Assembly (NCBI RefSeq): GCF_000600085.1
Contig: NZ_CP006821.1
Location: forward strand, 1-64,000
DNA length: 64,000 nucleotides
From: Helicobacter pylori oki112
GTDB lineage: Bacteria > Campylobacterota > Campylobacteria > Campylobacterales > Helicobacteraceae
Direction of reading: 5' to 3'
The notes beneath the pieces were generated by a model, which made no database searches, was not told the origin of the DNA, and was given only the letters and a program-made list of their open reading frames with translations. A program made the position numbers and the translations under genes. Of this stretch, positions 9,789-19,193 are shown one piece after another. Positions within the stretch are counted from its first letter, which is position 1. Each line of letters starts with the position of its first letter.

Positions 9789-11468
9789 ATGATTCTTAAA
9801 AGTTCCATTGATCGCCTTTTGCAAACGATAGATATTGTAGAAGTCATTAGCTCCTATGTGGATTTGAGGAAGTCAGGTTCTAGTTACATGGCTTGTTGCC
9901 CTTTTCATGAAGAAAGGAGCGCGAGTTTTAGCGTCAATCCAATTAAAGGGTTTTACCATTGCTTTGGGTGTGGGGCGAGCGGGGATAGCATTAAATTTGT
10001 GATGGAATTTGAAAAACTTTCGTTTGTGGAAGCGTTAGAGAAATTAGCCTGCCGATTCAATATAGTTTTAGAGTATGATAAAGGCGTTTATTACGATCAT
10101 AAAGAAGACTACCACCTTTTAGAAATGGTGAGCTCGTTGTATCAAGAAGAGCTTTTTAACGCCCCGTTTTTTTTGAATTACTTGCAAAAAAGAGGGCTTA
10201 GCCTAGAGAGTATCAAAGCGTTTAAATTAGGCTTATGCACGAATAGAATTAATTATGGCATTGAAAATAAAGGCTTGAATAAAGACAAGCTCATTGAATT
10301 AGGCGTGTTAGGCAAGAGCGATAAAGAGGATAAAACCTACTTGCGCTTTTTGGATCGCATCATGTTCCCTATTTATAGCCCTAGCGCTCAAGTGGTGGGT
10401 TTTGGAGGGCGCACCTTAAAAGAAAAAGCGGCTAAGTATATCAATTCGCCCCAAAGTAAGCTTTTTGATAAATCCAGTTTGCTCTATGGCTATCATTTGG
10501 CTAAAGAACACATCTATAAACAAAAGCAAGTCATTGTAACAGAGGGGTATTTGGATGTGATTTTATTGCACCAGGCGGGTTTTAAAAACGCCATAGCCAC
10601 GCTTGGGACAGCTTTAACGCCATCGCATTTGCCCTTGCTTAAAAAAGGCGAGCCAGAAATCCTCTTAAGCTATGATGGGGATAAGGCAGGGCGGAATGCG
10701 GCTTATAAAGCGAGCTTGATGTTGGCTAAAGAGCAAAGGAGGGGGGGGGTGGTTTTATTTGAAAACAACCTAGACCCAGCGGATATGATCGCTAATGGCC
10801 AGATTGAAACAGTAAAAAATTGGCTATCGCGCCCCATGGCTTTTATTGAATTTGTTTTAAGGCGCATGGCGGGTTCTTATGTTTTAGACGATCCTTTAGA
10901 AAAAGATAAGGCTCTTAAAGAAATGTTAGGGTTTTTAAAAAACTTTTCCTTGCTTTTACAAAGCGAATACAAGCCCTTAATCGCTACGCTTTTGCAAGCG
11001 CCTTTGCATGTTTTAGGGATTAGAGAGAGAGCCTCTTTTCAGCCTTTTTACCCCAAAACAGAAAAACCTAATCATATTCAAAAGTTGGTTAATGCTCCTA
11101 GCACGCTCAGTTTGGAATTTTTAGAAAAATTAGTGATCCGCTATCTTTTAGAAGACAGAAGCTTATTGGATTTAGCGGTGGGTTACATCCATAGTGGGGT
11201 ATTCTTGCATAAAAAGCAAGAATTTGACGCTTTGTGTCAAGAAAAATTGGACGACCCTAAATTAGTTGCGTTATTATTAGATGCGAATTTACCCCTAAAA
11301 AAAGGGGGTTTTGAAAAGGAATTGCGTTTGTTGATTTTGCGCTATTTTGAGCGGCAACTCAAAGAAATCCCTAAAAGCTCGCTCCCTTTTAGCGAAAAAA
11401 TGATCTTTTTAAAAAAGGCTCGCCAGGCCATTATGAAATTAAAACAAGGAGAATTAGTCGCCATATGA
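9789..11468 (+). CDS. dnaG: DNA primase
   Basis: 559 aa. Makes RNA primers at the replication fork. The N-terminal CHC2-type zinc site is Cys37, His40, Cys58, Cys61 (CPFHEER, HCFGCGA). The RNA polymerase core includes FGGRTL, and the TOPRIM domain has VTEGYLDVILLHQAG and LSYDGDKAGRNAA. A G9 run at 10741-10749 encodes part of RRGGVV. The stop overlaps the next ATG (ATGA), indicating coupling. Confidence 0.97.
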   Translation: MILKSSIDRLLQTIDIVEVISSYVDLRKSGSSYMACCPFHEERSASFSVNPIKGFYHCFGCGASGDSIKFVMEFEKLSFVEALEKLACRFNIVLEYDKGVYYDHKEDYHLLEMVSSLYQEELFNAPFFLNYLQKRGLSLESIKAFKLGLCTNRINYGIENKGLNKDKLIELGVLGKSDKEDKTYLRFLDRIMFPIYSPSAQVVGFGGRTLKEKAAKYINSPQSKLFDKSSLLYGYHLAKEHIYKQKQVIVTEGYLDVILLHQAGFKNAIATLGTALTPSHLPLLKKGEPEILLSYDGDKAGRNAAYKASLMLAKEQRRGGVVLFENNLDPADMIANGQIETVKNWLSRPMAFIEFVLRRMAGSYVLDDPLEKDKALKEMLGFLKNFSLLLQSEYKPLIATLLQAPLHVLGIRERASFQPFYPKTEKPNHIQKLVNAPSTLSLEFLEKLVIRYLLEDRSLLDLAVGYIHSGVFLHKKQEFDALCQEKLDDPKLVALLLDANLPLKKGGFEKELRLLILRYFERQLKEIPKSSLPFSEKMIFLKKARQAIMKLKQGELVAI

Positions 11469-12517
11469 AACCAATAAAAGCTTTAGCCTTATTTAGTGGG
11501 GGGTTGGATAGTTTGTTGTCTATGAAATTGCTTATTGATCAAGGCATTGAAGTGAGCGCTTTACACTTCAATATAGGGTTTGGGGGGAATAAAGACAAAA
11601 GAGAGTATTTTGAAAACGCCACCGCGCAAATCGGGGCTAAGCTCTTGGTGTGCGATATTAGAGAGCAATTTTTTAACGATGTGTTGTTCAAGCCTAAATA
11701 CGGCTATGGGAAATATTTCAACCCTTGCATTGATTGCCATGCCAACATGTTTAGGAACGCTTTTTATAAAATGCTTGAATTGAACGCGGATTTTGTTTTG
11801 AGCGGGGAAGTGTTGGGGCAACGCCCTAAATCCCAAAGGAAAGAAGCGCTAAATCAGGTGAGGAAATTAGTCAGAGAAGTGGGCGAAGAGGCGCGTTTTG
11901 ATCCCATTTTAGACCGAACACAAGCAGGCGGTGAAAAACCGCAATTTTTAGATGAATTGCTCTTAAGGCCCATGAGCGCGAAACTCTTAGAGCCTACTTT
12001 CATGGAAAAAAAGGGCTGGGTTGATAGAGAAAAACTTTTAGATGTGAGCGGCAGGGGGCGAAGCAGGCAATTGCAAATGATTAAAGATTACGGCTTGAAA
12101 TATTATGAAAAGCCAGGTGGGGGGTGCTTGCTTACGGACATTCAAGTGAGCAATAAGATTAAGAATTTGAAAGAATACAGAGAAATGGTGTTTGAAGACA
12201 GCGTGATTGTCAAAAACGGGCGTTATTTTGTCTTACCCAATAACGCTCGTTTGGTGGTGGCAAGGAATGAAGAAGAAAACCACAAGCTAGACATTGAGCA
12301 CCCCTTAATGGATAAGATTGAATTGCTAGGCTGTAAAGGCCCTTTGAGTTTAGTGGATAAAAACGCCAGCAAAGAAGATAAAGAATTGGCCGGCCGTATC
12401 GCTTTAGGCTATGCTAAGACTTCAAAAGAGCAGGCTTATCTCATTCAAATAGGGGATGAAAAGCACGAGCTTTACCCTTTGGATAAAGAGAGTGCTAGAG
12501 AGTATTTGTTCGCTTGA
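11465..12517 (+). CDS. PP-loop ATPase, probable tRNA thiolation family
   Basis: 350 aa. The N-terminal PP-loop motif SGGLDS (residues 11-16) marks an N-type ATP pyrophosphatase, the fold used by MnmA, TtcA and ThiI to adenylate tRNA bases before sulfur transfer. A possible metal or sulfur pair is Cys88/Cys91 (NPCIDCHAN). A Gly-rich CxLT stretch (KPGGGCLLTD) is in the second half, and the C-terminus is conserved but unassigned. A distinct family member without a proven substrate. Overlaps dnaG by 4 bases; corresponds to HP0013 by gene order. Confidence 0.72.
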   Translation: MKPIKALALFSGGLDSLLSMKLLIDQGIEVSALHFNIGFGGNKDKREYFENATAQIGAKLLVCDIREQFFNDVLFKPKYGYGKYFNPCIDCHANMFRNAFYKMLELNADFVLSGEVLGQRPKSQRKEALNQVRKLVREVGEEARFDPILDRTQAGGEKPQFLDELLLRPMSAKLLEPTFMEKKGWVDREKLLDVSGRGRSRQLQMIKDYGLKYYEKPGGGCLLTDIQVSNKIKNLKEYREMVFEDSVIVKNGRYFVLPNNARLVVARNEEENHKLDIEHPLMDKIELLGCKGPLSLVDKNASKEDKELAGRIALGYAKTSKEQAYLIQIGDEKHELYPLDKESAREYLFA

Positions 12518-12556
12518 AAGGGAGTTTTTGAGAGTTTTAGGGATTTTCTTTTATGC

Positions 12557-12562
12557 TATAAT
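12557..12562 (+). promoter_or_regulatory. Extended -10 promoter for the 275-aa gene at 12608
   Basis: TGCTATAAT, with TATAAT at 12557-12562, 46 bases before the ATG. Confidence 0.55.
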
Positions 12563-12607
12563 GAAAAAAGCTCTAATCAGCGTTAGGCTGTTTTTTAGGA
12601 GGTTTGT

Positions 12608-13435
12608 ATGCAAGAGTTTTTAGGTTTTGGTGTGGTGGGGAATTTTGCAGGGCATTTGGAGCAAGCAGGAGAGAGTCATAGTTTTATTAACATGAAAAGC
12701 GAAGAAAAGGACGCCCCTAAGGGGTTATTCCCTTTTTATATCCCGTATGAGAATTGCTATTTGGGGCGTTGTTGTATTGATAACCATAAGATTATTTTGC
12801 CTAGTGATCCAGATTTAAGGGTGCAAGCAGAGCCAGAAATCGCTTTAGAATGCGATGTTAAATACGATGAAAAGCATTTGGTAACCAAGCTCGTGCCTAA
12901 TTTTTTCATGGCGTTTAATGACGCTTCTGTGCGTAATTTAGACGCCGCAAAACTCTCTCAAAAAAAGAATTTTTCACCAGCTTCTAAAGGCATAGGGCAG
13001 AAATTGCCCATTGACAGGTTTGTTTATGGGGGGGTGTGCAACAATTTCTCTATCGCGTCTTTTTTGAAATACGATAATGTTTGGCACATTTATGGGGAAA
13101 ACAGCAAATTGCTCAAATACGAGTTTTTTTATCAAAAGCTTTTAGATTGGATTAAAGATCAATTAAACCACCAACAAGATGGCGACTCTTTAGAGGCTCT
13201 AAGACCTTTTTTAGAGCGCCATAATTTTCCTACTAAAATGATTTTTGCGATTGGGGCTACCCCTTATATGCCTTTTGCACAAGAGCATTTTTTACAAAAA
13301 GGCGATGAGGTGGTGATTGTTGCTTACAACCATTTACAATATAGTTTTGAAAAGATTCAAAACCTCTTAGAAGAAGACGCCCTACAAGCCAAAGAACACA
13401 CCAATCTTTCTTATGTCTATCAGATCGTAGAGTAG
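12608..13435 (+). CDS. Conserved hypothetical protein (DUF5718-like)
   Basis: 275 aa, soluble, no signal peptide or membrane segment. Start is supported by GGAGG 6 bases upstream. Conserved-looking stretches are FGVVGNFAGHLEQAGE near the N-terminus, PFYIPYENCYLG and FAIGATPYMPFA. Part of it (an acidic EPEIALECDV stretch) recalls fumarylacetoacetate-hydrolase-like folds, but I cannot assign a reaction. Corresponds to HP0014 by gene order and is common to epsilonproteobacteria; function unknown. Confidence 0.7.
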   Translation: MQEFLGFGVVGNFAGHLEQAGESHSFINMKSEEKDAPKGLFPFYIPYENCYLGRCCIDNHKIILPSDPDLRVQAEPEIALECDVKYDEKHLVTKLVPNFFMAFNDASVRNLDAAKLSQKKNFSPASKGIGQKLPIDRFVYGGVCNNFSIASFLKYDNVWHIYGENSKLLKYEFFYQKLLDWIKDQLNHQQDGDSLEALRPFLERHNFPTKMIFAIGATPYMPFAQEHFLQKGDEVVIVAYNHLQYSFEKIQNLLEEDALQAKEHTNLSYVYQIVE

Positions 13436-13580
13436 TAAGGCTTTTACCTCTTCAGCTTTGCTTTTTTACCCTTTTAAAGATTAAATGCACCCCTTTTAAC
13501 CCCCTTTTAGAGGATTTTTATGGTTTTTTTGAGATAATAAAGCGTTATAAAGTTAATTAAAATTAAACAAAAGGGTTTTG

Positions 13581-13862
13581 ATGTCCGCTCATTTTTTAAA
13601 AATCGTTTTTTTAGTAGGCATGTGCGTTTCAAGTTTGTTCGCTGAAGGTTTAGAGGGGTTTTTTAACGCCCTAGAAGCCCAGCTCAAAAGCCCCATCGCT
13701 AAGGGGATTTTAATGGTGATTTTCATAGGGATCGCTATTTATGTGTGGAGGAATTTGGACCGGTGGAAAGAGATTTTATTCACGATCCTTGGCGTGGTGT
13801 TTGGGATTTTTTTATTCTTTAAGGCCCCGAGTCTAGCGAATTGGTTTATGGGAATTTTTTAA
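13581..13862 (+). CDS. comB2: DNA uptake protein ComB2 (VirB2-like)
   Basis: 93 aa counted from the ATG at 13581; a TTG 3 bases earlier is less likely. Signal peptide (FLKIVFLVGMCVSSLFA), then two hydrophobic helices (GILMVIFIGIAIYVW and ILFTILGVVFGIFLFF), the layout of a VirB2 pilin. Component of the ComB type IV secretion-like system that imports DNA during transformation. Its stop overlaps the comB3 start (TAATG). Confidence 0.88.
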   Translation: MSAHFLKIVFLVGMCVSSLFAEGLEGFFNALEAQLKSPIAKGILMVIFIGIAIYVWRNLDRWKEILFTILGVVFGIFLFFKAPSLANWFMGIF

Positions 13863-14125
13863 TGATTATCCTGTCAGCGAGCGTGAAGAATTTGCGTGAA
13901 ATTTCGGTTAAAGAAAAATTTTTATGGCTGAACGCTAAGTCTTATTTGATTTCTGTTTTTGCGCCTTTTATTTTGCTCCCTTGGATTGATTTGTTGAGCG
14001 CTTTTTTATTGTATTTAGGGTTTTTAGTGCTCTTTAGCGTGCTGGAATTTTTTGATGAAGATATTGCAGATATTATTGTGGCTAAAAGCAAAATAAAGAC
14101 TAAAACCAAATGTTATAGAGCGTAG
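13862..14125 (+). CDS. comB3: DNA uptake protein ComB3 (VirB3-like)
   Basis: 87 aa from the ATG that overlaps the comB2 stop. An N-terminal polar part is followed by two adjacent membrane segments (ISVFAPFILLPWIDLL, AFLLYLGFLVLFSVLEFF). Placed between the VirB2- and VirB4-like genes exactly as in VirB operons. Confidence 0.86.
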   Translation: MIILSASVKNLREISVKEKFLWLNAKSYLISVFAPFILLPWIDLLSAFLLYLGFLVLFSVLEFFDEDIADIIVAKSKIKTKTKCYRA

Positions 14126-14126
14126 G

Positions 14127-16490
14127 ATGTTAGAAAAGCTTTTAGGCGCTATCAAACAAAAAGTTTCAAACTATTTTTTAGGTGTTTTGCCTAAAAGCTA
14201 TTCTATGAGCGAAGAAAACAACATTTTAGGCTTGTATGATGAGCATTTTTTACTCACTAAAAACGAAAACTTAGTGGGTATCCTCCGTTTAGAGGGGGTG
14301 AGTTACACCCATTTAAGCACAGAGCAATTGCAAGATCTTTTCACCGAGCGCCAAATGGCGTTGGATTCTTTAGAAAAAGTCGTGGCGCGCCTTGTGGTTA
14401 AAAGGCGTAAAATGGATCACCAACAAAACATTCAATCTGACTCTAAATACTTGCAAGCGATTTTGAATCAATTTGAAAATAAAGAAGTGTATGAGAATCA
14501 GTATTTTTTAGTTTTAGAAAGCACTCACTCTTTACAGGGCGTTTTAGAACATAAGAAAAAATCTTTCATGCATGCCAATAGGGAAAATTTTAAGGATATT
14601 CTCTCTTATAAAGCGCATTTTTTGCAAGAAACTTTAAAAAGCCTAGAAATCCAGCTCAAAAATTATGCCCCCAAACTCTTAGGCTCTAAAGAGGTTTTGA
14701 ATTTTTACGCAGAATACATTAACGGGTTTGATCTCCCTTTAAAGCCCCTAGTAGGGGGGTATTTGAGCGATAGCTATATCGCTAGTTCTATCACTTTTGA
14801 AAAAGATTATTTCATTCAAGAAAGCTTTAATCAAAAAACCTATAACCGCTTGATTGGCATTAAAGCTTATGAGAGCGAACGCATCACTTCTATAGCGGTG
14901 GGAGCGCTTTTATACCAAGAGACGCCACTAGATATTATCTTTTCTATAGAGCCTATGAGTGTCAATAAAACGCTGAGTTTTTTAAAAGAGAGAGCCAAGT
15001 TTAGCATGTCTAATCTCGTTAAAAACGAGCTGTTAGAATACCAAGAATTAGTCAAAACCAAACGCCTATCCATGCAAAAATTCGCCCTAAACATTCTTAT
15101 CAAAGCCCCCAGTTTAGAGGATTTAGACGCTCAAACCAGCTTAATTTTAGGGCTTTTATTTAAAGAAAACTTAGTGGGCGTTATAGAAACTTTTGGCTTG
15201 AAAGGGGGGTATTTTTCCTTTTTCCCTGAACGCATTCATTTAAACCACCGCTTGCGTTTTTTAACCTCTAAAGCCCTAGCGTGTTTGATGGTGTTTGAAA
15301 GGCAAAATTTAGGCTTTAAGGCTAATTCATGGGGGAATAGCCCTTTGAGCGTGTTTAAAAATTTGGATTATTCCCCTTTTTTATTCAATTTCCACAACCA
15401 AGAAGTGAGCCACAACAACGCTAAAGAAACCGCCAGAGTGAACGGGCATACTTTAATCATAGGGGCTACCGGGAGCGGTAAAAGCACGCTGATTAGTTTT
15501 TTAATGATGAGCGCTTTGAAATACCAAAACATGCGCCTTTTAGCTTTTGACAGGATGCAAGGGCTGTATTCTTTCACAAAATTTTTTAAAGGGCATTACC
15601 ATGACGGCCAATCTTTTAGCATTAATCCCTTTTGTTTAGAGCCTAATTTACAGAATCTAGAATTTTTGCAATCCTTCTTTTTGAGCATGTTTGATCTTGC
15701 CCCTTCAAGGGATAAAGAAGCCTTGGAAGATATGAATGCGATTTTTAGCGCGATTAAGAGCCTTTATGAGACTTTATACCCTAAAGCCTTTAGTTTGCTA
15801 GATTTTAAAGAAACGCTTAAAAGAACCTCATCTAACCAACTAAGCTTGAGCTTGGAGCCGTATTTGAATAACCCCCTTTTTAACGCTTTGAATGACGCGT
15901 TCAATTCCAACGCTTTTTTAAATGTAATCAACTTAGACGCTATCACCCAAAACCCTAAAGACTTAGGGCTTTTAGCCTATTATTTGTTTTATAAAATCTT
16001 AGAAGAATCCAGGAAAAACGACAGCGGTTTTTTGGTTTTTTTAGACGAGTTTAAATCCTATGTGGAAAACGATTTATTGAACGCTAAAATTAACGCTTTA
16101 ATCACGCAAGCCAGAAAAGCTAATGGCGTGGTGGTGTTGGCTTTGCAAGATATTTACCAATTAAGCGGGGTTAAAAACGCTCATAGTTTTTTAAGCAACA
16201 TGGGGACTCTTATTTTGTACCCGCAAAAAAACGCTAGGGAGTTGAAACACCATTTCAATGTGCCTTTGAGCGAAACTGAAATTTCTTTTTTAGAAAACAC
16301 CCCTTTGTATGCCAGGCAGGTTTTAGTCAAAAATCTGGGTAATGGGAATTCTAACATGATTGATGTGAGCTTGGAAAGTTTAGGGCGTTATTTGAAAATC
16401 TTTAATTCAGACTCTAGTCATGTCAATAAAGTGAAAGCGTTACAAAAAGACTACCCTACAGAGTGGCGTGAGAAACTTTTGAAGAGTTAG
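14127..16490 (+). CDS. comB4: ComB4 / VirB4-family ATPase of the DNA uptake system
   Basis: 787 aa. Energises the ComB transformation machinery at the inner membrane. Walker A GATGSGKST is at about residues 446-454, Walker B LVFLDEFKS about 190 residues later, with the CagE/TrbE/VirB4 N-terminal domain before them. One base after comB3, so comB2-B3-B4 is an operon. The other comB cluster is at 36-40 kb. Confidence 0.95.
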   Translation: MLEKLLGAIKQKVSNYFLGVLPKSYSMSEENNILGLYDEHFLLTKNENLVGILRLEGVSYTHLSTEQLQDLFTERQMALDSLEKVVARLVVKRRKMDHQQNIQSDSKYLQAILNQFENKEVYENQYFLVLESTHSLQGVLEHKKKSFMHANRENFKDILSYKAHFLQETLKSLEIQLKNYAPKLLGSKEVLNFYAEYINGFDLPLKPLVGGYLSDSYIASSITFEKDYFIQESFNQKTYNRLIGIKAYESERITSIAVGALLYQETPLDIIFSIEPMSVNKTLSFLKERAKFSMSNLVKNELLEYQELVKTKRLSMQKFALNILIKAPSLEDLDAQTSLILGLLFKENLVGVIETFGLKGGYFSFFPERIHLNHRLRFLTSKALACLMVFERQNLGFKANSWGNSPLSVFKNLDYSPFLFNFHNQEVSHNNAKETARVNGHTLIIGATGSGKSTLISFLMMSALKYQNMRLLAFDRMQGLYSFTKFFKGHYHDGQSFSINPFCLEPNLQNLEFLQSFFLSMFDLAPSRDKEALEDMNAIFSAIKSLYETLYPKAFSLLDFKETLKRTSSNQLSLSLEPYLNNPLFNALNDAFNSNAFLNVINLDAITQNPKDLGLLAYYLFYKILEESRKNDSGFLVFLDEFKSYVENDLLNAKINALITQARKANGVVVLALQDIYQLSGVKNAHSFLSNMGTLILYPQKNARELKHHFNVPLSETEISFLENTPLYARQVLVKNLGNGNSNMIDVSLESLGRYLKIFNSDSSHVNKVKALQKDYPTEWREKLLKS

Positions 16491-16513
16491 TTTTAAAAAG
16501 TTAATATTATTTT

Positions 16514-16626
16514 GAAGCACTCCTATTCAGATGGCTAAGGTACACAAGAAATTAGGGGACTCTGCTGTATTCCTACCCTGAAGCGTTACCCTAAAATCCT
16601 ATTGCATAGGTCTAAATAAGAGCTTG
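16514..16626 (-). ncRNA. ffs: Bacterial signal recognition particle RNA (4.5S-type)
   Basis: On the minus strand the SRP helix 8 core is visible: CAGG, a GTA-GGAA-TAC hairpin with a GGAA tetraloop, then AGCAG, the conserved asymmetric loop bound by Ffh. The ends pair in a long rod: AAGCTCTTATTTAG at the 5' end against CTGAATAGGAGTGCTT at the 3' end, using G-U pairs. About 113 nt, the right size for a short bacterial SRP RNA. It lies between comB4 and the lipoprotein gene, antisense to their direction. Exact ends are approximate. Confidence 0.8.
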
Positions 16627-16701
16627 GGGATCATTTTAGCCATAAAAAGCTTATGTTTTCATTAAAAATGTTATGATACGCTCAAATAGTCAAGCAAAAA
16701 A

Positions 16702-18132
16702 ATGTCAATTAAAAGGGTTAGATTGAAAATATTCGTTCTGTTGATGTCGGTAATTTTAGGAATATCATTAACAGGTTGCATAGGCTATCGTATGGACTTA
16801 GAACATTTTAACACGCTCTATTATGAAGAAAGCCCTAAAAAAGCTTATGAATATTCCAAACAATTCACTAAGAAAAAAAAGAACGCTCTTTTATGGGACT
16901 TGCAAAACGGCTTGAGCGCTTTATACGCCAGAGATTACGAGACTTCTTTAGGGGTGTTAGATCAAGCCGAGCAACGCTTTGATAAAACCCAAAGCGCTTT
17001 CACAAGAGGGGCTGGTTATGTGGGCGCTACCATGATTAATGATAACGTGCGCGCTTATGGGGGGAATATTTATGAGGGCGTTTTAATCAATTATTACAAA
17101 GCGATAGACTACATGCTTTTAAACGATAGCGCGAAAGCTAGGGTGCAATTCAACCGCGCGAACGAACGCCAGCGCAGGGCTAAAGAATTTTATTATGAGG
17201 AAGTGCAAAAAGCCATTAAAGAAATCGATTCTAGCAAAAAGCACAATATCAATATGGAACGCTCTAGGGTAGAAGTGAGCGAGATTTTAAACAACACCTA
17301 TTCTAATTTAGACAAATACGAAGCTTATCAAGGCTTGCTTAACCCAGCGGTTTCGTATCTTTCAGGGTTGTTTTACGCTTTAAATGGGGATAAGAATAAG
17401 GGGTTAGGCTATCTTAATGAAGCCTATGGGATCAGTCAAAGCCCTTTTGTAGCCCAAGACTTGGTTTTTTTCAAAAACCCTAACAGGAGTCATTTCACTT
17501 GGATCATCATTGAAGATGGCAAAGAGCCGCAAAAAAGCGAATTTAAAATTGATGTGCCTATTTTTATGATCGATTCGGTTTATAACGTGAGTATAGCCTT
17601 GCCCAAGCTAGAAAAAGGGGAAGCGTTTTATCAAAATTTCACTTTAAAAGACGGCGAAAAAGTAACACCCTTTGAGACTTTAGCCTCAATAGATGCGGTG
17701 GTTTCTAGCGAGTTTAGGAAGCAATTGCCCTACATTATTACCAGAGCCATTTTATCGGCTACTTTTAAGGTGGGCATGCAAGCGGTAGCGAATTATTATT
17801 TGGGGTTTGTTGGAGGGCTAGTAACTTCGTTGTATTCAGGTGTGAGCACCTTTGCAGACACTAGAAACACGAGCATTTTTGCCCATAAAATCTATCTTAT
17901 GCGTATCAAAAATAAGGCTTTTGAAAATTATGAAGTTCAAGCTGATTCTATTGACGCTTTTTCGTTTTCCTTAAAGCCTTGTAAAAGATCGCTTGAAAAC
18001 CCTAAAGTCATTGACGCTAGGGAATTGCTTTCTGGGTTTGTAACAGCCCCACAAATCTTTTGCTCTAACCGCCATAATATTTTATACATCCGCAGTTTTA
18101 AAAACGGGTTTGTTTTGAGTCATTTAAAATGA
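16702..18132 (+). CDS. Conserved lipoprotein with TPR-like repeats
   Basis: 476 aa. A lipoprotein signal with lipobox LTGC puts the lipidated Cys at residue 26. The middle is Tyr/Ala-rich helical sequence (YEYSKQF, LLNDSAKARVQFNRANERQRRAKEFY) suggesting TPR-like repeats. A hydrophobic Gly/Ala stretch (NYYLGFVGGLVTSLYSGVSTFAD) lies near residue 370. Resembles the COG3014 family of envelope lipoproteins; role unknown. A TTG at 16723 with a better Shine-Dalgarno could be the real start. Corresponds to HP0018. Confidence 0.78.
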   Translation: MSIKRVRLKIFVLLMSVILGISLTGCIGYRMDLEHFNTLYYEESPKKAYEYSKQFTKKKKNALLWDLQNGLSALYARDYETSLGVLDQAEQRFDKTQSAFTRGAGYVGATMINDNVRAYGGNIYEGVLINYYKAIDYMLLNDSAKARVQFNRANERQRRAKEFYYEEVQKAIKEIDSSKKHNINMERSRVEVSEILNNTYSNLDKYEAYQGLLNPAVSYLSGLFYALNGDKNKGLGYLNEAYGISQSPFVAQDLVFFKNPNRSHFTWIIIEDGKEPQKSEFKIDVPIFMIDSVYNVSIALPKLEKGEAFYQNFTLKDGEKVTPFETLASIDAVVSSEFRKQLPYIITRAILSATFKVGMQAVANYYLGFVGGLVTSLYSGVSTFADTRNTSIFAHKIYLMRIKNKAFENYEVQADSIDAFSFSLKPCKRSLENPKVIDARELLSGFVTAPQIFCSNRHNILYIRSFKNGFVLSHLK

Positions 18133-18184
18133 TTTAAAAAACCCCCAAAGTTTTAAGTGTCGTTGGCATTAAACACAAACACGA

Positions 18185-18190
18185 TATAAT
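18185..18190 (+). promoter_or_regulatory. Putative -10 element for cheV1-nspC
   Basis: TATAAT 38 bases before the cheV1 ATG in an AT-rich context. Confidence 0.5.
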
Positions 18191-18227
18191 TATAAAACGA
18201 TACGAAAACCTAAATTAAGGGGAAGTC

Positions 18228-19193
18228 ATGGCTGATAGTTTAGCGGGCATTGATCAAGTTACGAGTTTGCATAAAAATAACGAGTTGCAATTGTTGTGTT
18301 TCAGGCTGGGTAAAAACAAGGATTTGTATGCGGTCAATGTCTTTAAGATCCGTGAAGTGGTGAAATACCATGGCAATCTCACTATCATCAGCCACGAAAA
18401 CAATTCGCTCGTTGAGGGGCTAATCATTATAAGAGAGCTCACCATTCCCTTGATTGATATGAAAAAATGGTTTTATTATGACAGCCAAAACAAAAACAAG
18501 GATTTACGCCCTTATAGGATAGAAAAAGAAAAAGGCGAAGACGATATTATCATGATCTGTGAGTTTTCTCGTTGGACCATAGGGGTTAGGATCTATGAAG
18601 CGGATAGGATTTTGAGCAAGAAATGGACTGAAATGGAGCAAAGCGCTGGGCTAGGGGGATCTGCTGGGAATAACAAACTCGTGAGCCGCACGCGCTATTT
18701 TGACGGGCGCTTGGTGCAAGTGGTGGATATTGAAAAAATGCTTATAGATGTGTTCCCTTGGATTGAAGATGAAAAACACAGCGATTTAGAAACGCTCTCT
18801 AAAATCCATTCTAACCAATGCGTTTTGCTTGCTGATGACTCCCCAAGCGTTTTGAAAACCATGCAAATGATTTTAGACAAGTTAGGCGTCAAGCATATAG
18901 ATTTTATCAATGGTAAAACCTTATTAGAGCATTTATTCAACCCCACAACCGATGTGGGCAATATTGGCCTTATCATTACCGATTTAGAAATGCCAGAAGC
19001 GAGCGGTTTTGAAGTGATCAAGCAGGTTAAAAACAATCCTTTGACTTCAAAAATCCCTATCGTGGTCAATTCTTCTATGAGCGGGAGCTCTAATGAAGAC
19101 ATGGCCAGGAGTTTGAAGGCCGATGATTTCATCTCTAAGTCTAACCCCAAAGACATCCAGCGAGTGGTTAAGCAATTTTTGGAATTAGCATGA
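18228..19193 (+). CDS. cheV1: Chemotaxis coupling protein CheV1
   Basis: 321 aa. Residues ~20-185 are a CheW-like domain (FRLGKNKDLYAVNVFKIREVV, LTIPLIDMKKWF) and ~200-320 a response-regulator receiver domain. The receiver has LLADDSPSV (acidic pocket), phosphoacceptor Asp near 252 in ITDLEMPEASG, and the conserved Ser and Lys at NSSMSG and ISKSNP. Couples chemoreceptors to CheA. Its stop overlaps the nspC start by 4 bases. Confidence 0.95.
   Translation: MADSLAGIDQVTSLHKNNELQLLCFRLGKNKDLYAVNVFKIREVVKYHGNLTIISHENNSLVEGLIIIRELTIPLIDMKKWFYYDSQNKNKDLRPYRIEKEKGEDDIIMICEFSRWTIGVRIYEADRILSKKWTEMEQSAGLGGSAGNNKLVSRTRYFDGRLVQVVDIEKMLIDVFPWIEDEKHSDLETLSKIHSNQCVLLADDSPSVLKTMQMILDKLGVKHIDFINGKTLLEHLFNPTTDVGNIGLIITDLEMPEASGFEVIKQVKNNPLTSKIPIVVNSSMSGSSNEDMARSLKADDFISKSNPKDIQRVVKQFLELA

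Noticed and set aside
16491..16701. A riboswitch or leader for the lipoprotein gene
   Set aside because: The structure fits SRP RNA on the minus strand better than any plus-strand element.
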